The position numbers and the translations under genes were made by a program. Under the pieces are notes generated by a model that ran no database searches, had not been told where the DNA came from, and saw only the letters and a program-made list of their open reading frames with translations. This document shows, piece by piece, positions 46,949-56,506 of a stretch of DNA of 64,000 nt (the stretch's first letter is position 1; the number at the start of each line of letters is the position of its first letter). This DNA comes from SAR92 clade bacterium. GTDB taxonomy: Bacteria; Pseudomonadota; Gammaproteobacteria; Pseudomonadales; Porticoccaceae. The stretch lies in assembly GCA_014381985.1 (NCBI GenBank), contig JACNKP010000052.1:1-64000 (forward strand), read 5' to 3'.

Positions 46949-48064
46949 GTGAACTTCACTTACTCAGAAGATCAGCTAACCTACCGAGATACAGTCGCCG
47001 CTTTATTAGCTGGCGAGGTGACAGCCGAGTCTATTCGCACTCGCTGGGAAAGCGCGCAAGGTATTGATGCCAACTTAACCCAGCAGCTGTCAGACATGGG
47101 GCTTAACGCTATGTTGGTGCCAGAATCCTGTGGTGGCTTAGGCTTGTCCGAGCTGGACTTTATTCTGCTGGCCCAAGAGTGCGGGCGAGTAGCGATGCCA
47201 GAGCCTTTGGTTGAAAATGCAATGGTGGCCACCGCTATGTTATCTGACATCGCCGGCTCAGGACTAGTCGCGGCCAATCAATGCCAAGATGTTTTAGAAA
47301 AGATCGCCACAGGTAATGTCTCTGTTGCCTGCGGTCATTGGATTAACCCCTACATTAATATGGCAGATACAAATCAGTGGTTGCTTTTACCTCACGGTGA
47401 AGAGGTGCATCTAGTGGGCTCTCAGGCGGTGGATTTGATCGCCCAACGCAGCTCAGACCCCAGTCGTCGAATTTTCAAAGTTAACTGGCAGCCAAGTAGC
47501 AGGACCAAGATAGCTGACGGGCAGTTGGGGACAGACCTGTGGCGTAGTGCGCTAAATCGAGGTGCATTGGGGGTGGCAGCTCAGTTAATTGGCTTGGCCG
47601 AAAATATCTTACAGCGCGCTGTCATTTTTACCACTGATCGAGAGCAATTTGGTCGGCCTGTGGGCGCCAATCAGGCAGTCAAACACCTACTAGCTGATTG
47701 TGCTGTCAGTCTAGAATTTGCTAAACCGGTTATCGCCAGAGCGGCCTATGCTGTTGCAACTGCTCCCACACGCGCTGACTGGGCTGTATCTCACGCTAAG
47801 GTAGCCGCGAGTCAGGCCGCATTGCTGAGTGTCCGTCACGGCATGCAAGTGCATGGTGCTATGGGATATACCTGGGAGTGCGATTTACAAATTTGGATGA
47901 AACGTTGCTGGGCTATCGACAAGACCTGGGGCGACGCAGGATTCCATAAAAACAGAATTCACGAGTGGCTGTTAAACCCCAATGCCTTAATGGGTGCTGA
48001 ACATACGTTTGGCAAAAGCATGTCGCTAAATGATGAAACTATTTTAGAACAGGGAGCAGTTTAA
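46949..48064 (+). CDS. Acyl-CoA dehydrogenase, pair 1 partner subunit
   Basis: This 371-residue acyl-CoA dehydrogenase-like protein has a GTG start preceded by AGGTAA. It has the C-terminal FAD-domain segment REQFGRPVGANQAVKHLLAD and HGMQVHGAMGYTWECDLQIWMKR. The Glu-containing FERG motif of its neighbour is absent (ALNRGALGVAAQ instead). The middle domain is shortened relative to typical enzymes. It is probably the subunit that contributes flavin-binding elements to the dimer with the gene just upstream. Its stop overlaps the fadA6 ATG by one base (TAATG), so translation is coupled. Confidence 0.86.
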   Translation: MNFTYSEDQLTYRDTVAALLAGEVTAESIRTRWESAQGIDANLTQQLSDMGLNAMLVPESCGGLGLSELDFILLAQECGRVAMPEPLVENAMVATAMLSDIAGSGLVAANQCQDVLEKIATGNVSVACGHWINPYINMADTNQWLLLPHGEEVHLVGSQAVDLIAQRSSDPSRRIFKVNWQPSSRTKIADGQLGTDLWRSALNRGALGVAAQLIGLAENILQRAVIFTTDREQFGRPVGANQAVKHLLADCAVSLEFAKPVIARAAYAVATAPTRADWAVSHAKVAASQAALLSVRHGMQVHGAMGYTWECDLQIWMKRCWAIDKTWGDAGFHKNRIHEWLLNPNALMGAEHTFGKSMSLNDETILEQGAV

Positions 48065-49218
48065 TGGCTTTAAATCAGGCTTATATAGTGGATGCTATTC
48101 GCAGTCCAACCGGTCGGCGTAAAGGTGGACTTGCCGATGTTCATGGTGCCGATCTTGGCGCCCATGTGCTAAAAAGTATTGTCCAGCGCAGTGGTATTCC
48201 AGAGGTTGACTACGACGACGTTATTTTTGGCTGTGTTGATGCTATCGGACCTCTCGCCGGAGATATAGCGCGGACTGCTTGGCTGGCTGCAGGTCTTTCA
48301 GATGAAGTTCCTGGTACCACAATAGATCGGCAGTGTGGCTCTTCTCAGCAAGCGGTCCATTTTGCAGCTCAGGCTATTATGTCAGGCACTATGGATGTCG
48401 TCGTTGCTGGGGGTGTACAAACAATGACCCAGATCCCGATAGGCTCAGCAATGACCTCAGCACAGCCCCTGGGGTTTTCAGATCCATTCTCAGGCAGCAA
48501 GGGCTGGGTTGATCGCTATGGCGATGTTATTGTCTCTCAGTTTAATTCTGCCCAAATGATGGCAGATAAGTGGAAATTATCTCGCGCAAAAATGGAAGCT
48601 TTTGCATTACGCTCCCATAATCGCGCATTAAACGCCATCGACAAAGGTTATTTTGATCGAGAGATAGTGCCCTTAAATGGTGTAATGATGGACGAAACAC
48701 CCAGAATTACCTCCCTTGAAAAAATGGCCGAATTACAACCCATAGAAGAGGGCGGCAGTATTACAGCGGCAGTCTCCAGTCAAACCTGCGACGGTGCTTC
48801 TGCGATTTTATTGGTTTCAGAGGAAGCATTGAAGCGTTACAACTTAACGCCGCGAGCCCGTATTGTTCATATGTCAGTTCGCGGTGCAGACCCTATCTGG
48901 ATGTTAACTGCGCCGATTCCTGCCACGGCTCATGCCTTAAAGAAATCCGGGATGAGTATTCATGATATTGATCTAGTAGAGATTAATGAAGCCTTTGCGC
49001 CAGTGCCCATGGCATGGCTTGCAGAGACGGGTTTTGATCCAGAGAAAACCAATGTTAACGGTGGGGCAATTGCACTGGGGCACCCCTTGGGGGCTACGGG
49101 TACCAAGTTAATGACCACTCTGCTTCATGAGTTAGAACGCAGTAAAGCGCGCTATGGACTACAGACCATGTGTGAAGGTGGCGGCCAGGCTAACGTGACC
49201 ATTATTGAGCGCCTCTAA
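48064..49218 (+). CDS. fadA6: Steroid-catabolic thiolase FadA6
   Basis: This 384-residue thiolase carries out CoA-dependent carbon-carbon cleavage in C/D-ring degradation. The nucleophilic cysteine lies in DRQCGSSQQA, NEAFAPVPMAW and the His in GGAIALGHPLGATG, and the second Cys in LQTMCEGGGQANVTIIERL. The segments GCVDAIGPLAGDIARTAWLAAG and AGGVQTMTQIPIGSAM match what I remember of actinobacterial FadA6 closely. The comparison is from memory and not computed. It overlaps the upstream dehydrogenase gene by one base. Confidence 0.88.
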   Translation: MALNQAYIVDAIRSPTGRRKGGLADVHGADLGAHVLKSIVQRSGIPEVDYDDVIFGCVDAIGPLAGDIARTAWLAAGLSDEVPGTTIDRQCGSSQQAVHFAAQAIMSGTMDVVVAGGVQTMTQIPIGSAMTSAQPLGFSDPFSGSKGWVDRYGDVIVSQFNSAQMMADKWKLSRAKMEAFALRSHNRALNAIDKGYFDREIVPLNGVMMDETPRITSLEKMAELQPIEEGGSITAAVSSQTCDGASAILLVSEEALKRYNLTPRARIVHMSVRGADPIWMLTAPIPATAHALKKSGMSIHDIDLVEINEAFAPVPMAWLAETGFDPEKTNVNGGAIALGHPLGATGTKLMTTLLHELERSKARYGLQTMCEGGGQANVTIIERL

Positions 49219-49278
49219 ATATGCTGCCTTGGGTCAGCAACGACAAATTGATTTGACACTTTTATAGGGATTGAACAG

Positions 49279-50160
49279 ATGAGTGGTATTTGTGATGGAC
49301 GCGTGATTATTATCACTGGCGCGGGTGGCGGTTTAGGTCGTGAGTACGCTCTAGCGTTTGGCGCTGCAGGGGCCAAGGTACTAGTTAATGATATTAATGC
49401 TCAGGCCGCGGCAGACACCGTAGCCGATATTGAAGGCGCAGGTGGACATGCTTTAGCTAACACCCAAGATATCACTAATTACGAACAGTCAGAATCAATC
49501 GTGCGCACAGCCATCGATCATTTTGGCGATCTTCATGTTGTTATTAACAACGCGGGTGTATGCCGTGATCGAATGTTCGCCTCAATGACTGAAACTGAGT
49601 GGGATCAGGTGATTTCAGTGCATTTGAAAGGTCATTTTTGTATAAGTAGTCATGCCGTTCAGTACTGGCGAGACCAATTCAAACAGGGCCATCAGGTAGA
49701 TGCTCGAATTATTAATACTTCTTCAGGCGCGGGATTGAATGGTTCTATTGGCCAGAGCAACTACGCAGCGGCGAAGGGCGGTATTGCCTCTCTCACTTTA
49801 AATCAAGCAGCCGAATTGAGACGCTATGGTATTACTGTAAATGGTCTAGCCCCGGCAGCCAGAACCGGTATGAGCGAAGATGCTTTTGCAGATATGATGA
49901 AAAAGCCGGAGGATGGCAGCTTTGACCACTATAGTCCTGCCAATGTCGCACCATTAGTTGTTTGGCTTGGGTCTAAGCATTCAGCAGACTGCACAGGACG
50001 TTTATTTGAAGCCGTCGGTGGAGAGATATCCATGGCTGATGGTTGGCGTTCAACCCCATCGGTGGACAAAGGTGCCAAGTGGCAAGCAGAAGAAATTGGT
50101 GAAGCGGTGCAGGTGTTGATGTCACGTGAAATTCCAGCGCAAAAAGTCTATGGCACCTAA
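49279..50160 (+). CDS. SDR, 3-hydroxyacyl-CoA dehydrogenase-like
   Basis: This 293-residue classical SDR has TGAGGGLGREYALAFGAAGAKV, NNAGVCRDRMFASMTETEWD, catalytic NTSSGAGLNGSIGQSNYAAAKGG and LAPAARTGM. The NNAG-x-RDRMF pattern is typical of multifunctional-enzyme type 2 3R-hydroxyacyl-CoA dehydrogenases and of Hsd4-like proteins in steroid clusters. The likely job is oxidation of a hydroxyacyl-CoA intermediate of the side chain or the C/D rings. It stands between fadA6 and the second acyl-CoA dehydrogenase pair. AGGGA precedes the ATG. Confidence 0.85.
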   Translation: MSGICDGRVIIITGAGGGLGREYALAFGAAGAKVLVNDINAQAAADTVADIEGAGGHALANTQDITNYEQSESIVRTAIDHFGDLHVVINNAGVCRDRMFASMTETEWDQVISVHLKGHFCISSHAVQYWRDQFKQGHQVDARIINTSSGAGLNGSIGQSNYAAAKGGIASLTLNQAAELRRYGITVNGLAPAARTGMSEDAFADMMKKPEDGSFDHYSPANVAPLVVWLGSKHSADCTGRLFEAVGGEISMADGWRSTPSVDKGAKWQAEEIGEAVQVLMSREIPAQKVYGT

Positions 50161-50212
50161 TATTAGAGTTCTCAATAGGGTGTTTAAGTGATCGGAGTAC
50201 AGCCAGACTATT

Positions 50213-51382
50213 ATGAATTTTAAGTTTACCGACGAACAGATGATGATTCGCGATATCGCTGAGGCTTTTCTGGCACAGACAAGCACCAGCGCGGCTGTGC
50301 GCCAGGCAATGAGCACCGAGTTGGGTTATGACCTTCAGTTGTGGCGGCGTATCTGTGATGAGATGTGCTGGCAAGGAATGCATATTCCAGAGGCTTATGG
50401 TGGTCTGGGGCTTGGTTATGTCGAACTGGTGGCGACACTAGAGCAAATGGGACGCTATCTTTGTTGCTCTCCGTTTTATGCCTCAGTCTGTTTGGCCGCC
50501 AATGCGCTCTTGGTTGCTGGTACAGAAGATCAGAAGTTAACCTACTTACCACAGATTGCTGTGGGTAAGACCGCCACCTTAGCCTATACCGGTGAGTCTG
50601 GAGGTTGGGACTCTAACAGCGTGAAGGTCACTTACCAGAAACAGGGCGATAGCTACCGGCTGAATGGCAGCTATCGCTTTGTGCCAGATGGCCACAGTGC
50701 CGAAATTTTGGTGCTGGCAGCGCGAGATCAAGATACCCAGGGAGACGAGGGTATTAGTTTATTTGTCGTGCCCGCCAACACCCCAGGAATAAGACGCGAG
50801 TGGCTACCAACGATGGATCAGACACGCAGGCAAGGACAATTACAGTTAGATGATTTAGTGCTTAATAGCGATGCCGTAATGGGTGATGTGGGTCAATCTT
50901 GGGCGCAACTTGAGCAAATTTTAGATCTAGGTCGAATCGCAGTGGCAGCAGAACAATTAGGTGGATCTCAGCAATGCCTTGATTCGACCGTAGCTTATAT
51001 TAGTGAACGAGTGCAATTTGGTCGATCAATAGCCTCTTATCAATCGGTAAAACATAAGTGTGCAGATATGATGGTTAAAGTCGAAGCCTCTCGCTCGGCA
51101 GTCTATTACGCGGCCTGTGTTGGCGATCAATTTTTCAATCAAACCTCGGACGCTGTAGGCTTAGCAGAAGCTGCTAGCATAGCTAAGGCCTATAGCAGCG
51201 AAGGCTTTTTCCATAATGCTGGGGTAGGCATCCAACTTCATGGTGGCGTCGGCATTACTTCAGAATACGATATTCAGCTATATTTTAAGCGAGCTAAGTC
51301 GACCGAGACGTTTCTTGGTGCCGCCGACTATCATCGTGAACGACTGGCGACACTATTGTTAGATACTCAGGTGGCCTTATGA
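50213..51382 (+). CDS. Acyl-CoA dehydrogenase, pair 2 partner subunit
   Basis: This 389-residue acyl-CoA dehydrogenase-like protein has MNFKFTDEQMMIRDIAEAF and the C-terminal ERVQFGRSIASYQSVKHKCADM and GVGIQLHGGVGITSEYDIQLYFKRA. Where the neighbour has FERG it has LDLGRIAVAAEQ, so the catalytic Glu seems to be supplied by the other chain. It overlaps the next gene by four bases (ATGA), which supports a fixed stoichiometry. Mycobacterial counterparts would be among FadE30-FadE33, but the exact match cannot be assigned by eye. Confidence 0.86.
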   Translation: MNFKFTDEQMMIRDIAEAFLAQTSTSAAVRQAMSTELGYDLQLWRRICDEMCWQGMHIPEAYGGLGLGYVELVATLEQMGRYLCCSPFYASVCLAANALLVAGTEDQKLTYLPQIAVGKTATLAYTGESGGWDSNSVKVTYQKQGDSYRLNGSYRFVPDGHSAEILVLAARDQDTQGDEGISLFVVPANTPGIRREWLPTMDQTRRQGQLQLDDLVLNSDAVMGDVGQSWAQLEQILDLGRIAVAAEQLGGSQQCLDSTVAYISERVQFGRSIASYQSVKHKCADMMVKVEASRSAVYYAACVGDQFFNQTSDAVGLAEAASIAKAYSSEGFFHNAGVGIQLHGGVGITSEYDIQLYFKRAKSTETFLGAADYHRERLATLLLDTQVAL

Positions 51383-52569
51383 AGTTAGATTTTAGTCCTG
51401 AGGATGAGTTGTTTCGGGAAGAAATTGCCAGCTGGTTGGCCGCTAATCTCTGTGGGAAATTTGATTCTATTCGTGGTCGAGGAGGACCCGGTGATCAGCA
51501 TATGTTTATCGACGAGCGCAAGGCCTGGGAACAAAAGCTTTATCAGGGAGGTTGGACCTGTATTGGTTGGGCACCTGAATACGGTGGCCGTGGCGCGACC
51601 ATAGAGCAACAGGTTATTTTTAACGAAGAATATGCAAGAGCTCAGGGGCCGGGTAGAGCGGGACACATTGGTGAGACTCTTGTTGGCCCAACACTTATCG
51701 CTTTTGGGGATCAGGAACAAAAAGATCGTTATTTGCCAGAGATTTTACGTGGTGAGGCTTTTTGGTGCCAAGGTTATTCAGAACCTGGCGCAGGCTCAGA
51801 TTTAGCCAATGTAAAAACGAGCGCTAAATTTGATGATACTAATCAGCAATGGCAGATTAATGGCCAAAAAGTATGGACCTCCTTGGCTCGTGAGTCAGAT
51901 TATTGTTTTGTTATTGCACGTACCGATTCTAAATCTGTTGGTCATCGCGGTTTAGGGTTCTTTTTGGTGCCCATAGATCAGCCTGGAGTAACTGTTCGTC
52001 CAATAGAGCAGTTAACGGGCACCAGTGAGTTTAACGAAGTATTTTTTGATGATGCTCACTGTTCGATTGATGACATTGTTGGTGAGCCAGGAGATGGCTG
52101 GAAGGTTGCCATGGGCTTATTGGGCTTTGAGCGTGGTGTCTCTACGTTGGGTCAGCAAATGCTGTTTCAAAATGAACTTGATGAAATTATTGTATTGGCT
52201 AAGGCCAATGGCTCAGCCCAAAACCCTCAGATTCGGCAACGAATCGCGGAGGCGCATATAGGCCTTAGAATTATGCGTTTTAATAGTATGCGTGTGCTCT
52301 CCTCCAAAGAAACCGACGGCAGCTTGCAAAAAGAAGCGATGATTTACAAGTTGTACTGGTCTAGCTGGCATCGAAATTTAGGTAAGCTGGCCATGGACGT
52401 AATGGGATCTGAGAGCGAAGTGCTTGAGGATGGACCCTACCAACTAAACCGATTGCAATCGATGTACCTATTTTCTCGCGCTGACACTATTTACGGTGGA
52501 ACCAACCAAATTCAACGAAACCTTATTGCTGAGCGTGCCCTAGGTATGCCTAAAGAGCCAAGAGGTTAA
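51379..52569 (+). CDS. Acyl-CoA dehydrogenase, pair 2 FERG subunit
   Basis: This 396-residue flavoprotein has YSEPGAGSDLANVKTSA, GQKVWTSLARESDYCFVIART, the candidate catalytic Glu in LLGFERGVSTLG, and the C-terminal YGGTNQIQRNLIAERALGMPK. The chain is full length. It forms a translationally coupled pair with the gene before it. In this pair the Glu-bearing chain comes second, in contrast to pair 1. Dehydrogenation of a C/D-ring CoA thioester (FadE30-33-like) is the most likely role. Confidence 0.88.
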   Translation: MKLDFSPEDELFREEIASWLAANLCGKFDSIRGRGGPGDQHMFIDERKAWEQKLYQGGWTCIGWAPEYGGRGATIEQQVIFNEEYARAQGPGRAGHIGETLVGPTLIAFGDQEQKDRYLPEILRGEAFWCQGYSEPGAGSDLANVKTSAKFDDTNQQWQINGQKVWTSLARESDYCFVIARTDSKSVGHRGLGFFLVPIDQPGVTVRPIEQLTGTSEFNEVFFDDAHCSIDDIVGEPGDGWKVAMGLLGFERGVSTLGQQMLFQNELDEIIVLAKANGSAQNPQIRQRIAEAHIGLRIMRFNSMRVLSSKETDGSLQKEAMIYKLYWSSWHRNLGKLAMDVMGSESEVLEDGPYQLNRLQSMYLFSRADTIYGGTNQIQRNLIAERALGMPKEPRG

Positions 52570-52599
52570 AAGCATAATGCTTAGTTTAGGAGTAATAAA

Positions 52600-53391
52600 A
52601 TGGCTTTAAAATCACCACCGCCCTATGTAAAAGGGCACAACTTACTCGAGAGGAAGTCGGTATTGATTACAGCCGCAGCAGGTGCCGGTATTGGTCTGGC
52701 CGCAGCTAAACGTGCCGCAGAGGAAGGTGCTAGGGGCATTGTTATCAGTGATATTCATCAAGGTCGCCTGACCAAGGCAGTGGCGGCTCTAAAATCTGAA
52801 ACCGGCTTAGATGCCATATACCCTAAGCTGTGTAATGTCACCATAGAGGCCGAGGTTCAGGAGCTTGTGAACTATGCTGAAGATGTGCTCCAAGGCGTTG
52901 ATGTGCTGATTAACAATGCCGGACTCGGTGGTACAGTCTTGCTGACCGATATGAATGATGAGCAATGGTCCAGCGTTTTAGATGTGACCTTAAACGGCAC
53001 TATGCGCATGATGCGTGCGATGCTCAAAGAAATGCAGCCTCGCGGTGCTGGTGTCATTGTTAATAACGCCTCAGTGTTAGGTTGGCGGGCGCAAAAAGAG
53101 CAGTGCCACTATGCTGCAGCTAAGGCCGGGGTGATGGCGTTGACACGCTGTGCTGCGCTGGAAGCGGCTGATTTTGGTGTGCGTATCAATGCGGTGTCTC
53201 CTTCTATTGCGTTCCATGATTTTCTCAAGAAGACCACACCTATCGAATTGTTGGAGGAACTGGCGTCCAAAGAGGCTTTTGGTCGAGCAGCCGAAGTATG
53301 GGAGGTGGCTAACGTGATGATGTTCCTGGCCTCCGATTATTCCAGTTATATGACCGGTGAAATTGTGCCTGTGTCTAGCCAAAGAGCTTAA
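52600..53391 (+). CDS. ipdF: 5-hydroxy-HIP-CoA dehydrogenase-like SDR
   Basis: IpdF oxidises the 5-hydroxyl group of 5-OH-HIP-CoA in C/D-ring degradation. The 263-residue SDR has a PPPYVKGHNLLERK leader, TAAAGAGIGLAAAKRAAEEGA, NNAGLGGTVLLTDM, and NNASVLGWRAQKEQCHYAAAKAG with the catalytic Ser, Tyr and Lys. AVSPSIAFHDFLKK follows. The stretch from VIVNNASVLGWRAQ to RINAVSPSIA is nearly the same as I recall for mycobacterial IpdF (Rv3559c). The comparison is from memory. AGGAG precedes the ATG. Confidence 0.9.
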   Translation: MALKSPPPYVKGHNLLERKSVLITAAAGAGIGLAAAKRAAEEGARGIVISDIHQGRLTKAVAALKSETGLDAIYPKLCNVTIEAEVQELVNYAEDVLQGVDVLINNAGLGGTVLLTDMNDEQWSSVLDVTLNGTMRMMRAMLKEMQPRGAGVIVNNASVLGWRAQKEQCHYAAAKAGVMALTRCAALEAADFGVRINAVSPSIAFHDFLKKTTPIELLEELASKEAFGRAAEVWEVANVMMFLASDYSSYMTGEIVPVSSQRA

Positions 53392-53441
53392 TAACCTAAG
53401 AAAAAATAACAGATTTCAAATCCCCTTTAAGAGACTGAATT

Positions 53442-54644
53442 ATGAGAGAAGCCGTTATCGTTTCCACCGCGAGAACCCCAATAGGTAAAGCCTTTCGTGG
53501 GGCTTTTAATAACACCGAAGCACCGGCCATGGGAGGCCATGTGGTTCAACAGGCTGTGGCGCGGGCGGGTATCGATCCTGCGCGAGTGGACGACGTGCTC
53601 ATCGGTGCGGCTTCGCAGCAGGGTACCCAAGCTTATAATTTAGGGCGCCTGTGTAGTGTTGCTGGAGGATTACCTGACACCACTTCAGGGATGACTATGG
53701 ATCGACAATGTTCATCTGGGTTAATGAGCATCGCTACGGCAGCTAAATCAATCATGTGTAATGAATATGATGTCGCGGTGGCTGGCGGATTAGAGTCAAT
53801 ATCTTTGGTTCAAACTAAACATAAAAATAGTCACAGGCATGTCTCTCAAACGGTGTTAGATATAGCGCCCAAATCCTATATTCAGATGATCGAAACAGCT
53901 GAAATCGTTTCTAAACGATATGGTATCTCTCGCCAAGCCCAAGACGATTATTCGTTGCAGAGTCAGATGCGCACTGCTGCGGCACAGCAAGCAGGAGCCT
54001 TTGACGATGAAATAGCACCGATGAGTACGGTAAAAGCAGTTTATGACCGTGAGACAAAAGAAACTAGTTTTGCAGAGACATTACTGATGGGGGATGAAGG
54101 CAATAGAGCCTCTACTACCATTGAGGGGCTACAAGGCCTGCAACCCGTATTTAAAGACGGCCAGTTTATTGCACAGGGTGAGTTTATTACCGCAGGTAAC
54201 GCCTCACAACTATCTGATGGCGCGTCAGTGTCAGTGTTAATGGATGCTAAGTCCGCAGAGCAGCAGGGCCTAAACCCGTTGGGCGCCTACCGGGGTTTGG
54301 CAGTGGCAGGCTGTGCTGCGGATGAAATGGGTATTGGCCCCGTGTTTGCTATTCCTAAACTGCTAAAACGCCACGGGCTCAGTATTGCTGATGTAGGTCT
54401 GTGGGAGCTTAATGAAGCCTTTGCCTGTCAAGTTATCCATTGTAGAGATACGCTGGGTATAGATAATGACCGGCTCAACGTTAATGGAGGGGCTATTTCT
54501 ATTGGGCATCCCTTTGGTATGAGTGGTGCACGTATGGTTGGCCACGCCTTGATTGAGGGTAAGCGCAGGGGGGTTAAATACGTGGTCATCACCATGTGTA
54601 TTGGCGGTGGTATGGGTGCGGCGGGCCTGTTTGAGGTTTTTTAA
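53442..54644 (+). CDS. Thiolase (acetyl-CoA acetyltransferase family)
   Basis: This 400-residue thiolase has the nucleophile in [13 protein letters not shown], the NEAFACQV motif, [19 protein letters not shown] and the second cysteine in [13 protein letters not shown]. It differs from the FadA6-like thiolase upstream and looks more like general biosynthetic/degradative acetyl-CoA acetyltransferases. It could act on side-chain 3-ketoacyl-CoA or in the last steps of the ring pathway. It is the last gene of the ipdA-led transcript, followed by a 114-base gap with the kstD promoter. AAGAGA precedes the ATG. Confidence 0.88.
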   Translation: MREAVIVSTARTPIGKAFRGAFNNTEAPAMGGHVVQQAVARAGIDPARVDDVLIGAASQQGTQAYNLGRLCSVAGGLPDTTSGMTMDRQCSSGLMSIATAAKSIMCNEYDVAVAGGLESISLVQTKHKNSHRHVSQTVLDIAPKSYIQMIETAEIVSKRYGISRQAQDDYSLQSQMRTAAAQQAGAFDDEIAPMSTVKAVYDRETKETSFAETLLMGDEGNRASTTIEGLQGLQPVFKDGQFIAQGEFITAGNASQLSDGASVSVLMDAKSAEQQGLNPLGAYRGLAVAGCAADEMGIGPVFAIPKLLKRHGLSIADVGLWELNEAFACQVIHCRDTLGIDNDRLNVNGGAISIGHPFGMSGARMVGHALIEGKRRGVKYVVITMCIGGGMGAAGLFEVF

Positions 54645-54679
54645 ACTAGGCTTTGGGGTGTAAAAAATGGCATTAAAAT

Positions 54680-54701
54680 AAACATTGCAGCAGAAATGTT
54701 T
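54680..54701. promoter_or_regulatory. Candidate operator in the kstD promoter, AAACATT-N8-AATGTTT
   Basis: AAACATT (54680-54686) and AATGTTT (54695-54701) form a 7-base inverted repeat with an 8-base spacer, 58 bases before the kstD ATG. The same arms with the same spacing occur in front of the amidohydrolase gene at 63681-63702. Two independent copies in a short stretch of one gene module point to a common regulator, possibly TetR-like, that is not coded in the window. Confidence 0.65.
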
Positions 54702-54758
54702 TGTATGCTAGATTGGACCTTATAGGCCCATATTGACAGGTTTTAATGGGGGTAAAAA

Positions 54759-56495
54759 ATGACAATGGAGAATTCTGCAGTGGATCATCAGGGTGCTAAT
54801 TGGGATCATTCAGTAGATGTTTTGGTGGTTGGGTCCGGTAACGGTGGTTTGACTGCTGCAATTGCTAATCATGAGATGGGTAGCCAAGGTATTTTGGTTA
54901 TTGAAAAAGCTGACAAAATCGGTGGCACTAGCGCCACTTCCGGGGGAGGTATTTGGATTCCCTGTAACAGGTACTCCTTGGAAGCGGGGGCTGAAGATAG
55001 TCTCGACGAGGCGCGCGAATATCTCAAGCACACTCTCGAGGGAGAAGACATTCCTTCAGAGCTGGTAGAGACCTACTTAGAAAACGGCCCGAAAATGGTC
55101 GACTTTTTGCACAAATGCTCCCATGTGCGTTATGAGACTTTAGGTCACTATCCCGATTATTACTCAAGTCTGCCTGGTGCTAAGCCCGGCCATAGATCAT
55201 TAGAGCCCTCACCCATTAATGCCTCGACACTTGGCCCCGACTACAAAAGAATGACATACAGCCATCACATGATGAGATTGTTTGGTGTTATTCACTTCAC
55301 CCAAGTAGAAGCCCAAGTGTTAATGCTAAAACTACCGGGTTGGGGAAAACTCACCATGAGCATGGTGATGAATTACTTGCTGGATATTCCTTGGCGGCTG
55401 CGTACCAGTATCTCAAGACGCCTAGCCTGCGGTAGTGCAGGTGTAGCACGACTCTACCTTTCGGTGAAAGAGCGCAATATTCCGGTGTGGTTTGACAGTC
55501 CAATGGTTGATTTGATTCAAGAGGATGGTCGTGTGGTGGGGGCAATTGTCCAGCGCGATGGCAAGACTCTTAGAGTACAGGCTCGCAAAGGCGTTGTACT
55601 TGCTGCTGGTGGTTTTGAACGCAACCAAGAACTGAGAGAAAAGTACCTGCCGAGCCCAACTAACGCAGATTGGAGCGCAGGTGCCTATACCAATACTGGC
55701 GACCCACTGACTGCGGGACTTAAATTAGGTGCCGCAACACGACTTATGAACGACGCCTGGTGGACAACAACCCTTTGTGTCCCCGATGAGCCTATGCCGC
55801 GACTGAGTATTATGGAAAAATCTTTTCCGGGATCTTGCGTTGTGAATACCAAGGGTGTTCGTTTTGCCAATGAGTCGCAAAACTACATGGCTTTTCAAAA
55901 GCGACTCTTTGAAGCCCACAGCGACGAGAACCCCTGCGCGCCGGCATATCATATATTTGATGCCAGATTTCGGCGAGACTACATTGTGGGACCTCTAATG
56001 ACCGCCTCCATGAAACCTGACTGGACCATTCCGAAAAAATGGTACGACCAAGGATTTGTCGGTAAGGCTAATTCTATTGGCGAACTGGCAAACCAAATGG
56101 GTATCGATCCAACCGGTCTTGAAGATACCGTCAAAAAGATGAACCACTACGCCGAAACAGGTATAGATGAAGACTTTCAACGTGGCGATGCAGAATACGA
56201 CCGCTACTACGCTGACCCAGAGATTAAACCAAACCCTTGTTTAGCGCCAATCAGCGAAGGGCCCTACTATGCAATGCGCATTGAGGCCGGCGACTTTGGC
56301 ACGCTAGGTGGTTTAGCCACAGACGTTAACGCACAGGTCAAGTATGAGAAAGGGGGCTTAATTGAGGGTCTTTATGCTGTGGGCAACTGTTCGGCGGCTA
56401 TACTTTCTACCTACCCAGGACCAGGCGCTACACTGGGGCCTGCAATGACCATGGCGTACCAGTCAGCTAAACACATTAACAACTACCAAGATTAA
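54759..56495 (+). CDS. kstD: 3-ketosteroid delta-1-dehydrogenase
   Basis: KstD introduces the 1,2 double bond in the A ring of 3-ketosteroids, a step needed for aromatisation and B-ring opening. The 578-residue FAD protein has the dinucleotide motif VDVLVVGSGNGGLTAAI, then KIGGTSATSGGGIWIP. The family-specific EGPYYAMRIEAGDFGTLGGL contains the catalytic Tyr-Gly neighbourhood, and the C-terminus has GLYAVGNCSAAILSTYPGPGA followed by TLGPAMTMAY. Length is slightly above the usual 510-570. Its own promoter carries an inverted repeat. It is first in a module with a SnoaL-fold gene 11 bases behind. Two Met codons allow a start two residues later. Confidence 0.88.
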   Translation: MTMENSAVDHQGANWDHSVDVLVVGSGNGGLTAAIANHEMGSQGILVIEKADKIGGTSATSGGGIWIPCNRYSLEAGAEDSLDEAREYLKHTLEGEDIPSELVETYLENGPKMVDFLHKCSHVRYETLGHYPDYYSSLPGAKPGHRSLEPSPINASTLGPDYKRMTYSHHMMRLFGVIHFTQVEAQVLMLKLPGWGKLTMSMVMNYLLDIPWRLRTSISRRLACGSAGVARLYLSVKERNIPVWFDSPMVDLIQEDGRVVGAIVQRDGKTLRVQARKGVVLAAGGFERNQELREKYLPSPTNADWSAGAYTNTGDPLTAGLKLGAATRLMNDAWWTTTLCVPDEPMPRLSIMEKSFPGSCVVNTKGVRFANESQNYMAFQKRLFEAHSDENPCAPAYHIFDARFRRDYIVGPLMTASMKPDWTIPKKWYDQGFVGKANSIGELANQMGIDPTGLEDTVKKMNHYAETGIDEDFQRGDAEYDRYYADPEIKPNPCLAPISEGPYYAMRIEAGDFGTLGGLATDVNAQVKYEKGGLIEGLYAVGNCSAAILSTYPGPGATLGPAMTMAYQSAKHINNYQD

Positions 56496-56506
56496 GGGAA
56501 ATAAGT

